Positions 48,487 to 60,060 are shown, counted from the stretch's first letter. The stretch: DNA of 64,000 bases from Hofstenia miamia (GCA_004352715.1 SCFE01000032.1:1121193-1185192), one strand, 5' to 3'. The notes: generated by a model not told the origin, from the letters alone. Program-made: numbers and translations.

Positions 48487-49298
48487 TTATTTATTATCAA
48501 TGAGTTCATTCAAAATTGTATTATATTTGTCTTTCAGATTTTCCAGTACTCTTCTGCAAGGTAATCTAATTGGTTCATCTGTTGTAGTAATTATCTTATG
48601 TGTTTCACCGATTGCTTTCCCCACACTGATTTCTCTGAAGTTGAATATCTTATTGTGCTTATTCAATATTTCTACAAGTTTTTCCTTTTCTTCATTATTT
48701 AGATGTGGGTATTCTTCTTCCTTGATTTCCGGTATCTGAAATATTTCTTCCTCTTCTTTCGTTATTATGTTTGTTTTGTTTACCATCTGCTTCTCAGATT
48801 TTACTGTTTTTCCTTTTATCATCACCTTATCTTTATTAACATTAACAATATGATTTGTTGCGTTTAATACTGGTATCCAACCTTTTCCTTCTTGTATAAT
48901 GCACAAACTCAATGGAATTGATAACTTCTTTGTATTTATGCCAATTTGGTCATATATCATTACCTCAGTGTTTATCCTTTCGCTTGTTGTGATTTCACAC
49001 ATTTTCCAATTATTTGGCAAAATCTTCACATCCTCTGCCAACTTGAATACTATTGTGTTATCCCTATCGCGATCTTCATATCTTGTTACTATCTCTTCCT
49101 GTACAGTTATCGTTCTATCCTTATAGTTTATAATGCACTTGTTGTTTGTGAGAAAATCATTACCCAATATTACTTCATATGGTAATTGGTTCCTCTCTGT
49201 GTCAATTACCATAAAAGTTTGTTGAAATGTCATGTTTGCCACTCTCACTGGTATATTTTCCTTTCACGTCAATGTAATCTCCAGAAGCATTTATTAAT
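48487..49298 (-). pseudogene. Protease C-terminal part and protease-RT linker of element A
   Basis: MRVANMTFQQTFMVID followed by YEVILGNDFLTNNKCIINY is the flap-to-end region of a retroelement aspartic protease (ILG-x-DFL is the second conserved block). The DTGA/DTSA loop must lie in the adjacent N gap. A long linker follows (LSLCIIQEGKGWIPVLN, IPEIKEEEYPHLNNEEKEK), which reaches the RT start ETHKIITTTDEPIRLP. Fragment G carries the homologous stretch on the opposite strand. Confidence 0.85.
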
Positions 49299-49750
49299 NN
49301 NNNNNNNNNNNNNNNNNNNNNNNNNNNNNNNNNNNNNNNNNNNNNNNNNNNNNNNNNNNNNNNNNNNNNNNNNNNNNNNNNNNNNNNNNNNNNNNNNNNN
49401 NNNNNNNNNNNNNNNNNNNNNNNNNNNNNNNNNNNNNNNNNNNNNNNNNNNNNNNNNNNNNNNNNNNNNNNNNNNNNNNNNNNNNNNNNNNNNNNNNNNN
49501 NNNNNNNNNNNNNNNNNNNNNNNNNNNNNNNNNNNNNNNNNNNNNNNNNNNNNNNNNNNNNNNNNNNNNNNNNNNNNNNNNNNNNNNNNNNNNNNNNNNN
49601 NNNNNNNNNNNNNNNNNNNNNNNNNNNNNNNNNNNNNNNNNNNNNNNNNNNNNNNNNNNNNNNNNNNNNNNNNNNNNNNNNNNNNNNNNNNNNNNNNNNN
49701 NNNNNNNNNNNNNNNNNNNNNNNNNNNNNNNNNNNNNNNNNNNNNNNNNN
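49299..49750. other. Assembly gap, 452 N, inside element A
   Basis: Falls between the Gag capsid region and the protease flap, so it should contain the zinc knuckle and the protease active site. The non-round length suggests a size estimate and not a placeholder. Confidence 0.9.
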
Positions 49751-49782
49751 TTACCTGTTGGTTTATTCACCATCAGTATTGT

Positions 49783-51108
49783 TCAATTAAGTATTTGTTT
49801 CGTAATTGTCGATTTCTCACTAATTCTTGCGTTACTCTCCATTGTGATTTGTATCGCCAATCCTTTTCTAATCATTTTATCCAATGCATCATCTGCATCA
49901 CATTTAATTTGAAATTGCGTCCGTATTGCCTCTGGCAATCCTTTACAAATGTGTGCAAATAAATCATATTTAGAATAACTACTTTCTCTGGAACTAAGTT
50001 TTAACAATCTCTCTACTTGAGACATATAATTTCTTAAATCGTCTTTACTGTTCATCTTTATTCCATTTAATAGCATCCTATACTGGCTCTTAAAGCTTTC
50101 ATCATCGTAGTATTGTCGATACTCTCCTATCAATTTTTTGTAATTCATTTTTGTTTCCGAATCTAACACTAAATAGTGTTGATACGCAGCTCCACTTAAA
50201 TATAGTGGGAATCTCGCTGCTGCCCTATTCTGTGTGACTTTTCGTTCCTTCATACTCATTTCGAATATTTCTAACCATTCGTTAAATGTAGGTGAGTAAT
50301 TGTCCACTCTGCCTGTAAATTTAGGCAATATTGCTTTGCATGTTGATATCTCATTCTCTTCATCTTCCGACAATATTGTATCTTGAAACACTGGTTTCCT
50401 TTCAATTGGTTTTTCCACCTTTTCCTTAACTTGTTTTGTTACATTTTCTACCAATTTTTTTATAAACTCTTCTTCAGTTTCCGCATTTTTGTAGTCTTGT
50501 ATTGGTATCTCCTTTTGTGGTATCGCTGAATTTAATTCATGCGGTTTTTCCACTGTGACATTCTCTATTGTTTTTATTTCGGTTTTCTTTAACTCGATTA
50601 ATCACAACTCATCCTTTAAATTATCAATTTCCAATTGCTTCACTATGTTATCCTCTCGTAAGTTAGTGTTTTCATCATGAAGCTCTTTTAGCAATTTTTG
50701 AAATTGTTCACATTAGAGCTTTATTTCCTTGTTTACTTCCGTCAACTTTTCTATCTGTTGTTGAAATAAATTTTGCTGCTCCATCAAACATATACTCGTG
50801 TCTTCTTTCATTTCATCAACTAGTTTCTCCTTTTGGACGCTTTTTATTTCCACTTCAATTATTTGCTTTGTTAAATGTTCTATTTGTTTCGTCAACTCCT
50901 TTCTTTCTTTCACGTTATTTTCAATAATTTCCATTAACTGGGTTATTGTAAATTCATTTGTTAACTCCACAGGTTGTAGCACCTGTTCCGTTGGGGATTG
51001 TTCACTTTCTGGGGACATAATTACATCCTGTGTTTCAGGTGTACTTCTTGCTTGGGGGGTCTTTTGAGTTCTAGGTTTACTCCTAGTAGCCTTTTTCTTT
51101 GAATTTAC
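49783..51108 (-). pseudogene. Gag of element A
   Basis: Capsid polyprotein; the zinc knuckle is lost in the gap. The likely start is MVNSKKKATRSKPRTQK (51108), a basic N-terminus. Then comes a long Lys/Glu coiled coil (MEIIENNVKERKELTKQIEH and on). The retrotransposon-Gag capsid region follows: LPKFTGRVDNYSPTFNEWLE, MSMKERKVTQNRAAARFPL, YLSGAAYQHYL, FKSQYRMLLNG, MSQVERLLKLSSRESSYSKY, HICKGLPEAIRTQF. One frame throughout, interrupted by TAA (50713) and TGA (50602). It lies about 220 bp inside the PBS, as expected for gag. Confidence 0.88.
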
Positions 51109-51325
51109 CATCTTTATCATTAGTGCTCTGGGTATCCAATTTGGTGGTCCCTTCTTATGTTTGTTTTGTGCTCTGGTGTAATTTTATTGTTTGTTTGTTC
51201 CCTCTTCTTTCTTTTTAGTCACTACTTGCTGTAACATCTTCCAGATATTTAGATTACTATTCCAATTTGATTAACTTGAGAAGAAACAACTATCTTGACT
51301 CAAATTTCTCCTTGCGCATGTCCGG
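51109..51325 (-). other. Leader between PBS and gag of element A
   Basis: Untranslated leader of about 220 bp, in which packaging signals would be expected. No structure was recognised. Confidence 0.6.
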
Positions 51326-51343
51326 CGCCTGTCATGGTTGCCA
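51326..51343 (-). promoter_or_regulatory. Primer-binding site of element A
   Basis: TGGCAACCATGACAGG on the minus strand starts directly after the 5' LTR end GATTCTACA. It is conserved with element F (TGGCAACCGTGATCAG). The tRNA was not identified. Confidence 0.85.
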
Positions 51344-52751
51344 TGTAGAATCTTGACAACCTTCCAACTAGTAAACTTAAGTGTAATTTATGAGCTACTT
51401 CGAATATTTCCTATTTTTAAAGAGTAAGGTAGGTGACAGATTCCAAGTTCCATCTCTATTCTTTTGTTCTTAATTGTAGTTACTTAACTTTTTAGCCTAA
51501 TATCTAAGCAACAACTATAATTGACACTAGAAGTAACAACAGTAATTTAGGTTCAAGACAGGAGATGGTTGTTACAAAGTACAGGGTTACGCACCCGACC
51601 TGAGGCACAACACAAAGAGGAATTGAAGAACTACAATGTAACTATAATCTCCAACGAACACTTTTGCATCAAAAGAAACACCAATCGCTGCCACGAGGAC
51701 TCAGTGCATGAAATGTTGTGTGATAATGAAATTGTGACAATGTGTGGATAACCTATTAATTTAGTGCGTTGATTGTTCTTGTTATTAAGGATGTTGTAAA
51801 ATAAAGGAGATTCACAACCTGAATGCATTAGCTTATTATCATGCCTTACATTTAATAATCCTACAGATAAATATATATATGCTAATACCCTATCGTACAT
51901 GTGAACAATCAAAGCGGTCAGCATAAACATAGGAATTAGGTCCGTAGGTCGACTATGAATTAAATACAATGTAATACCATTGACAAACTTCCAATACAAG
52001 CAGAATGTAAATTCTCCTACAAGGGCTAATGTAAATATAATAATGTAATAAAATGAACAACGACCAATAGGAAAGCTATAACGGAGAAAAATCCCTATCA
52101 TTACACCTAACTTATGAGCACATCGGGCAGACCAACAGCTACCAGCCACAGCACAGCCTTGGGAATGGCGCTAGCAAATCATCATTGTTTAATGTGCCTA
52201 TCGCACAGCTTTTTGAATAGCGATAAACAATTCATTGCTAAGTGCTCAGCCATTACGAATTATCTCCCTTTAAACGAAGTCGTGGACCACTGCCTCAAAT
52301 ACCCTAGTGCTCGAACGTTTTTAGCTTTCCATTTAATTAATAAAGAAACCTGACAAAAAGAACACGAAGTAAATCTGATAAATTTCGGCCATCAACAAAA
52401 TATAATATTGCACAGCTTTTATACTAAAATTTGTTTAAACACTCAAATATTTGGCTAGTACCTGTTATTGCTGAGTTGTTGACAATTTATTAATCCTTGA
52501 TTATCTTTCGTCTGCCGCCTTGCGCACGTCAGCATTAATTAGCATTTTGCGACTTTGCCTTCTTACCAATTGTCAAATATCCTTTTGTACTGCCAATTAA
52601 TTAATAGAAAAATTACTGCTTATAAATTTTACAAATAATTAACTAATCATAATCATGTGTTTTTACAATTAATATTTATATCAAAATTCAGTCTTCTTTC
52701 TTTCCTTTGTTTCTCTTAATTTGACCACACATGATTCTGAATAATATTACA
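51344..52751 (-). repeat. 5' LTR of element A
   Basis: Plus-strand ends TGTAGAATCTTGACAA and AATAATATTACA. On the minus strand it has a TATA-like TATAAAAGC at 52425-52433 and a GAGGCAGTGGTCCA word near 52280-52293 that corresponds to the hairpin word of LTRs D, F and H. Elements B and C share the LTR organisation. Confidence 0.92.
52425..52433 (-). promoter_or_regulatory. Candidate TATA box in the 5' LTR of element A
   Basis: TATAAAAGC on the minus strand, conserved in the other LTR of A and at a comparable place in LTR D (TTATAAAAC near 14943). Transcription would start just downstream and run into gag. Confidence 0.5.
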
Positions 52752-54188
52752 AAATATAACAAAACATATTAATCAATGCATTGTGTGAATACATCATTAC
52801 AAATGGTATGCTAGAACAAGTAAGGATAAAAATATACAACAACACATTGAACAATCTTTAATCATACTGAACACTTCTAAAAACATGTTGCTATATGAAG
52901 TGATAAAAAATGTATAATTAATTATGGAAACAGAATGATGAGGGTACAAGTAGAGGAAATCAAAATCAAAGAGGATCAATAAAATGAAAAAATACTATTT
53001 GAACTGCTGGAGGATATCAAATTGCAACCATATCAATGGAAAATAAAGAAGATATAACAGCAGAAATCATGTTATATGAACAAAGAAGAATAAACACAAA
53101 GCAAATCTCAATGCCCTCAAGTATCTGTACAATCAGGAAAGGAGAATACAAAATCCAAATATTAAACACAATGAACAGGATTGTCAACATAAATTGAGCA
53201 AAAGTGAAAATCTATGGAAAATATGTTAAATCTAGTATTAGAATGATATGGAAACATATAGAAAAAAATGATGGAGTTAGTAATTTGCAATGCCAACTAA
53301 AGGGCACATGGATGAAAGCACAAAGTAATCCACAATGTCAACTACATGACATGGCCAGTAATTTTCACAGCCAACTAAGGGGCATGGGATGAAAGCTGAA
53401 GAAGAAGAAAGAATACCTGAAATCAAAGAAGAGGATTGCAAACACCTAAAAAAGAGAAAGAGGGAACAGTTACAACAACTACTACAAAAACATAGCAGAA
53501 TCTTTAATTTTGTTGAAATAGTGTCAGGCAAGCTATTAGTGAAACACATAAAATTGTCACTACAACAGACAAACCAATCAAACTACCATTACAGAGAGTA
53601 CCCAAGCAGCTGAAAGAAAAATACAATAGGATACTGAATGAACTCATCAACAATAAAATTATTAGACCTAGTTAAAGTCTGTATGCAGCACCAACAGTAT
53701 TCATTAAACAAGGACAGAAGCATAGGCTGTGTATTGACTTCAGAAAACTAAGCAAAATCACAAAGAAAGACTCATACCTGTTACCTAGAATTGAGGATAT
53801 GATATATGAAGCAAGTAAGCACAAATATTTTACAGAAATAAATTTATGCAAGGTATACTGGCATGCACAAATAGAACCAAAGGATATCAAAAAGACAGCA
53901 TTCTTAACACTGTATGGATTCTACAGGTGGATATACATGGTGTTCAGATTATGCAGTGCACCAGTGACTTTTCAATGATATATCAGGAGAGTTCTCAATA
54001 ACAAACAGCATAAAATCAAAGAAGGCATAAATGCATATATGGATGACATAATAATAACCAGGAACACTGTGAAGGAACATCTAAAAAATTAGATAGAATT
54101 CTGAAAATACTAAAAGAAGCTGGACTTAGAGTGAATAGGAATAAATGTGCTATATTAAAAGAAAAAGTAGAATTTCTTGGAAGAATAA
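52752..54188 (+). pseudogene. Fragment G: protease flap, linker and reverse transcriptase
   Basis: Plus-strand pol fragment wedged between LTR A and LTR C. Its start gives INALCEYITNGMLEQVRIKI and LLYEVIKNV (protease flap region), then the linker ISMPSSICTIRKGEYKIQIL aligned with A. It carries three array-type units (QCQLKGTWMK, QCQLHDMA, SQLRGMG; 53285-53392) where A has none. RT follows: IPEIKEEDCKHLKK, RLCIDFRKLSKITKKDSYL, FTEINLCKVYW, LCSAPVTFQ, the intact active site AYMDDIIIT (YMDD at 54036-54047) and VEFLGRI at the very end, cut by LTR C. Many stops and very little CpG: an old copy. It begins where the protease of element F stops. Confidence 0.82.
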
Positions 54189-55434
54189 TGTAGAATTTTG
54201 TCAACCCCAATTTGAAGTGAAATAGTTGTAATTGCTAGTATTTCCTTTCTATTGTGCAGATAATGGTTGTGAGGGATTCCATGATTGCTCCCTGTCCAAT
54301 TGTATGAATATTATGCCTGGTTTCATTTACTTTTACAATCCATTTAGGTTGTGAGCAATGGATGGCAGAGGGTTGAAACCCAACACTGATCAATGCAAGA
54401 GAGAGAAAGAGTTCCAACTTGGTAACAGCTCCAGTTGTCTTGGAAACCACAGAGTTCACCAACAGACCTCACAGTGGGTGGATAATGTTCTCAGTGATAA
54501 TGTGTGATTTGTGACTTATTAATTTAATGCATTGATTGCACTTGTTATTACCATTTTGTAAATAAAGGAAGGTAGTGCAACTTTGATGCATTTGCTTGTT
54601 ATAATTCATGTAATATCCCTATATTTATAATCATACATGAACACCCTTGGTGCGTGTGAGCAATCAATGCCATCAGCAGAAAATAGGAAAATAGAGTGTT
54701 GGTTGACAGTTGAATGCCATTTGATATGCAATCAGATAAGTTAACAATATGAGCAAATAAGCTGACTGGCTATGATTGGGACTCTGAGGCACCTCATATG
54801 TATAATAAATAAATCTTATTGTTCAGATGTAAGAATTTGGATCTAAAAAGGGTTAGCCTATAGTGAATTATAAATGACATGTATTATTAGTGAATTGATT
54901 GAAGGGAAAGCTATAATGGATAAAAAACCCTATTTGTAAACCTAACCTAACAGGACATTGGAAGTCTTGACTACTGGCTGTACCACACTTGTGAATAACT
55001 GGATCATGCAGCTGCTCTGAAATACCTTTAGCAAGATTTAGGGCCTGCTGGAAAACTACCCCCATACTTGGATGTTTTAGCTTTCCATTAATGTACTTAG
55101 ATAAACCTGACAAAATAACAATGTAAATCCAGTAGAATTCATTCATCATATTTGCATCTATTACTGCATATTTATATAAAATTTTTTAAACAATCAAATA
55201 ATTGGCAAGTACCTGTTAGTTGACATTGTTGACAATTTTCCTGCTCTTTCTTTGTCTGCTGATATTTATGCAAACTCAGCATTAATTAGTGTACATGAGA
55301 TTGTCTCTGCTTTTTGTCAAACAATATAAAATATAATATAAAAAAGGATAATAACTGTGTGCTTAAATTTGATCAATTATTTATTACATTACTAGTCTTA
55401 GTTGTCCATATTTTCTCTTTATTTGATTATGCCA
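54189..55434 (-). repeat. 3' LTR of element C
   Basis: Plus-strand TGTAGAATTTTGTCAACC to TTGATTATGCCA. The arrangement of recognisable words (TTATTAATTTAATGCATTGATTG, AATAAAGGAAGG, TCATACATGAAC) follows LTR A in order but with many changes. It is about 160 bp shorter than LTR A. Confidence 0.85.
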
Positions 55435-55448
55435 CTTTCTCCCTCCAG
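55435..55448 (-). promoter_or_regulatory. Polypurine tract of element C
   Basis: CTGGAGGGAGAAAG on the minus strand next to the LTR, aligned with CTGGAGGGGGAG of A. Confidence 0.8.
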
Positions 55449-56562
55449 CATAGCTAATTAAGGATGATGACTCTTTCACTGTGGACCATCTCTGCAGCTC
55501 TTCTTATCAAGCTGTTTGCTTCCAGCATCTCCCAATGGAGGTTTTGATATTGCTCATCTTTTGTTAGTTTCAGTAGTATGTCCTTTTCTGTTGTGAGCAT
55601 CTTTTTATGCTGAATGAATGACAGGTTTTGAAATGTTTTTGATATTTTGCACATGCTTTGGAGTTTGTTCAACTTATTGGAGAGATTCATCATAATGCCT
55701 TTCATATAGCGTTAATCCTTTTATTGCAATCATTAGTGTCATGATTGCATCCACTCTGCTGGTGTGCACTAAGTCTGGATGTATTGATGTGTTGGGGTAG
55801 AAGAATTCATATGTTGATCATAGTGATTTTGACACTGAAGCCTCATAATAGAATGTGCTTAAATTGTTTCACACTTCTTTTCTCATCATTTCTGCAGGTT
55901 TGTTTTTACCCAGTCTTATCATGGTTATTATTTGCACTCTTTGCATAACATCATAATATCTGTATGTTGCACTCCATAGTTCCCAACATACTATGTTGTT
56001 GATGCCAGAAAATAGTATTACTGTTTGTGTGGGACGTTTTTCAATCTCCTTCCATACTTTTTCAATTTGTTGTGCATTGGATCCCCTTTTTTGTAGAGGT
56101 TGTATGGTGTTATTTACCCCTCTACTGTATGTAGACTTGTTCTTTGGTATCATTACATAGCAGTGTTTCTTTTGATTTCTTATTTCATTCATCATTTATT
56201 TTCTCTTCTGCTTTTTTGAGTGTATTGACATAAGTGTTTTCTTCATGCAAGTGTGCTTTAACAGCCTTTTTATTTTTGAGTCTTCATGTTGGCAAAAGCC
56301 TTGGGATCAATATCATGGGTGGTGTAGTGCATTTTAGTAGTGTTGTCATTGTTTGATTTTCAATTGATTCATATGAGCCTTCCATTTCAGCTGTTATTGC
56401 AATGCCAAATGCTGCTGGGTAGTTGTTTTTTCCCAGAAGAAGTTTGTGAGCCCATTTTTCATTAAATTCTGGTTTAATGATCAATTTTGAAGTAATGCAT
56501 TCAATGTCTACTGTGACTTGGTTTTGTTGTATCTCATTTTGCATGAAGGCTTCTGTGCATTC

Positions 56563-57540
56563 TCTTCACTAACTTACAAGACATACAAACTAAAATGGCT
56601 GAAATATTCCTTATATAGTCCTACAAATTTATGCGGAGCATTTGCTGTAAGGTTATATGACTATATTAGGAAGTAATTGAGCACCAATTGTACAAATTAC
56701 ACTGAATTATAAAACAAAAGTCTATTATGGTAACCATAGTTTAGCTTGTGCTAAAGATAATGTTCTACTGGCTAAGTCTGTGATGTTTTGATCTGTGGGA
56801 ACCCAGTGAATTATAAGGCTCTTCATCTTTACCAACATTGTAGAAAAAATACATAAAAGATAAGCTCCTCCAAAAGTTTTTCCCGATCTTAATGATTGAC
56901 ATAAGACCCAGTTATCAGTTATTATTGTTGCACCTTTTCTGCTTTCCATAGTGCTATTGTAATTGCTTGCAGTTCTAATTGATATATATGAGCATAGTAT
57001 TGTAACTGAAAAGAATATTGATTCCCCAAAGGATCCACCAATCCTAACCCTGTCTCTGATGCATTGGTATGCCAGATTTGTGATGATGCTGCAAAATAAG
57101 AGTTATTCCATAGAGCTTGAAATCTTGCTGTCCACAGTAAGGCTGTTGTGATCTTCTGCACCAAGTTGAAATGGGGATCCTTTACATTGCATAGTGGCTT
57201 AAGTATGTTAAATGTAGCTATCAGAGGCCATGAGAATGTTAAATGTCCTAGAATACACTCTCTGCTTTTTTCATTTATTCTTCTTAGATGTATTTCTGCT
57301 ATGATATGTAATGTCTGTTTCCTCTGCTGCGTAGCTGATATAATACTTTCTGAAATATCATATACATGTAAAATCCTAAAAATTTTAATGATGATTGTAA
57401 TCCAGCTGATTCATCAATGTGTAATATCTTAATTCCAATATTGTGTATAGTATTTAACCACTCCTGTATTATTTTCCAATCTCTTCTATCAAAGACCAAC
57501 ATATATTCTCTGCACAATGTTGTTTTTTCATTCACATTTA
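56563..57540 (-). pseudogene. Fragment J: RT thumb and RNase H of an unrelated retroelement
   Basis: Homology of C to A stops at 56563 and resumes at 57541; the piece between is foreign. Reading leftward: DWKIIQEWLNTIHNIGI and SLKFLGF (RT palm end/thumb); after a shift ILGHLTFSWPLIATF; then an RNase H with WHTNASETGLGLVDPLG (first acidic residue now Asn), HIYQLELQAITIALWKAE, TIITDNWVLCQSL and HWVPTDQNITDLASR. The reading frame stops soon after, at KLWLP (56725), with no integrase behind it. HI-x-x-LEL-x-A and WVP-x-x-N-x-x-D-x-x-SR fit DIRS-type or integrase-less pararetrovirus-like RNase H better than the gypsy type seen in A. Assignment is open. Confidence 0.65.
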
Positions 57541-58963
57541 ACTGTTATTTCTACCAGTTGTTGTCTGTGTCTACCTATGAGACTTTGCTAGGTGTTGCCC
57601 CACTTTTGTCAATTTCTTGTTGTGTATTTGGTGTTAGTGCAATCACTGTGGATTGTAAGAACATATCTCTGATTTGCATTTTCTCTTGGGACTTGCTTAC
57701 CATTTCAATTATTTCAGTTGGGCAGGTGTGTGCTTCTTTCCTCATTCTTTCTGAGTGTTTCTTTATTTTGGTGTATTTGCATTGTGGGTATTCTTTTAAG
57801 TACCTCTGCATCTCTCATATTATAATTTGGTTGATACCCACTGATTCTATTTTCCTTGTTGTTTCTAAAGGTTCAGATTGCTCTCTCCTTATTAGGTTTC
57901 ATGTTGTTAACAATGGCTGCTGTTTCAAGGCTCTTAGTTTTGTATTCAATGTTGCTCCCCAATTGTATTTGCAAGTTCCATCATTGAGGATGTCTATTTC
58001 ACTGGGGCATATGCCTGTTTTATTGGCAAGTTCTACAATGCTCAGTCTTCCCAGTGTATGTTGTTGAGTGATCATTCTTGTGAAATATTTCTCAAATTTT
58101 TTGTATGCTTTTTTCATTGGTGATAGTGTCATGATGTTTGTGTTCTGCAGCATCCAGTGTTTGATATTGATCAGCATTGGTGCTATTGCTATCTTGTATT
58201 TTTTGTTTTTCACAATATTGTGTCTCTACTTTTTCATCATTGGTAATACCAGCTTGTCATTTTCTGTTAAGGCTATTGCTAGTATTCATATAGACATTCT
58301 TGACCTAATATCAGGTGCATTTGTTTCTTCAAAAAGTATGTTTTTGAAATTTCTTTTAGAATTCATTTTGTGTGCTCTTCTTATCTCATGCAACTCTGCA
58401 TCAACTGTTTTGCAATACATTTTTATTGGTGGTTTGATATCTATGAGTGGCCTACTTTCATGTATGGGTTTCTCTGCCTTAATTGCTTTCCATACTTCTA
58501 TGATCTGTTGTAGGTGTTCAGGCATTTGGTTCATACAGCATTTTAAGCAGATGTTGCTTGTTTCTTCTAGTTCTTTTCCTGTGTGTGTGATTTCCATTGT
58601 TTTTACTTGATAGAACATATCTATGGCTATTTTTGTGTCCACCATCAGTCACTGTGCTGGTGTTATTGCATTTATCTGGAGGTCTATATTGATGAGTTCA
58701 GATATCATCTTTGCATTGTTGTCTATAATAAATATGTTTTCTAGCCTTTCTGTGAGCATTTTTATGAACTTTGGTATGGTTTCTTGTGCTCATTCTGAAG
58801 TGATGATGATTACTTTCATTTTGTACATTTTTGCTGATTTTAGTGTGTCTTCAATGTTTGTTTTGAGTCCTTTTGAGTATATTTCATTTTCCTTTATGAA
58901 GTAAATTATTGCTAGGTTGTTCTTTTCCAAGTTTACTTGTTCACACTCCTCAGTGATTTTCTC

Positions 58964-59329
58964 TTTGTTTTTCATTAATTTCTGTATGTCTTTCAATGTG
59001 AACTGATCATTGAATGTTATATCAACTGTACTTCTAAAATAAGAATGGTTGAATTTTTCTATCATATTTTCCTTGTATGAGAGTATTGTATTACACATGG
59101 GTTGATTATTTTTGTTGATTGCTATGGGGATTGCTGAACCATCAACTTTGTTTTTCATTAATTTCTGTATGTCTTTCAATGTGAACTGATCATTGAATGT
59201 TATATCAACTGTACTTCTAAAATAAGAATGGTTGAATTTTCCTATCATATTTTCCTTGTATGAGAGTATTGTATTACACATGGGTTGATTATTTTTGTTG
59301 ATTGCTATGGGGATTGCTGAACCATCACT
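58964..59329 (-). repeat. 183-bp tandem duplication in ORF3 of element C
   Basis: 58964-59146 and 59147-59329 are nearly identical (for example one T/C difference at 59059 versus 59242). The duplication keeps the frame (61 codons, repeating NHSYFRSTVDITF and TLKDIQKLMKNK). Element E has a single copy. Confidence 0.9.
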
Positions 59330-60060
59330 ATCCTTAACTGATGTATTTTCCTTTATGAATCATTTTGCCTCTGGGGATAGATTATCCTGAGAACTATACT
59401 GCATTCTTCTGTTTGCAATAAATTAGGGGTGTAACCTTTCTTTTCCTAATTTTGTCATTCTACTTTCATATTCTTCAGATCTGGATGATTTAGTTGTTGT
59501 GGAGAGTTGTTTGTGTGAGAATGCTTCTGAGCTTCATATTGTAGTGGGGAGTGAGCTTGTTGATGGTTGTTCAGAGATGCCAATTTGGGAATAATCACTG
59601 ATTTGTTCAATGTCTGGATCCTTTAGTGGATCACAGACCTTGGTACTTCCTGCCTTTAGTTGCAGACAAGGACCAATTGATTTAGCTGTTTGCTCTTTGC
59701 CCTTTAGTTGGCATCAAGTTCTGCTGGATGGTGAGGGGGAGCATTTTTGTTGTATTTCCACTTTTGTTGTAGGTTGTTCTTCTCTGCACTCTCCTGCTTT
59801 TTAGTGGTGATCAGCTCTGGCTTCTGGTTGTTCTCTTTATTTTCCAATCTAAATTCAGTTAATAAATTAATATCCCATATTTTGGGGTCATATTTGAGTT
59901 TATTTTTTACTTCCCTCTGTGGCATAAGTCTTCTTCTGACCTTGATGTCATTATGCTGGGGTGTGTATTTTTCTTCAAATTCTTCTTCTGCTACACTGTC
60001 CAATTCTTCCATTTCATTATATGTGTCATTGTCTTTTATAATTTTAAATGCTGTGTTTTT

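Larger units (their letters stand above)
40538..52751 (-). mobile_element. Element A: near-complete 12.2-kb Ty3/gypsy-type LTR retrotransposon with ORF3
   Basis: Two LTRs of 1402 and 1408 bp bound an interior with PBS, gag, protease, RT, RNase H, integrase (pol order of Ty3/gypsy), the long ORF3 extension and a polypurine tract, all on the minus strand. The LTRs differ by scattered substitutions, many at CpG, so it is not recent. The flanks (CTGTAA left, AAATA right) show no clear target duplication. At 12 kb it is long for the family, mostly because of ORF3 and long LTRs. All frames are interrupted, so it is not autonomous as assembled. A 452-N gap (49299-49750) hides the end of gag and the start of protease. 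Confidence 0.92.
55454..60060 (-). pseudogene. ORF3 of element C, interrupted by insertion J
   Basis: Homologous to ORF3 of A along its whole length. From the start: EELDSVAEEEFEEKYTP (60012), KYDPKIWDINLLTEF, only two array-type units (near 59705 and 59660), IAINKNNQPMCN, TLKDIQKL, IAIDMFYQVKTMEI (58.63 kb), FEKYFTRMITQQHTLGR (58.08 kb), YNWGATLNTKLRALKQQP, EKMQIRDMFLQ, insertion J, NQVTVDIECITSKLIIK (56.5 kb), NNYPAAFGIAI, TVILFSGINNIV, YRYYDV, HTSRVDAIMTLM, and VHSERVIILN at the end. A 183-bp tandem duplication lies at 58964-59329. Non-functional; the function of the protein is unknown. Confidence 0.8.
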
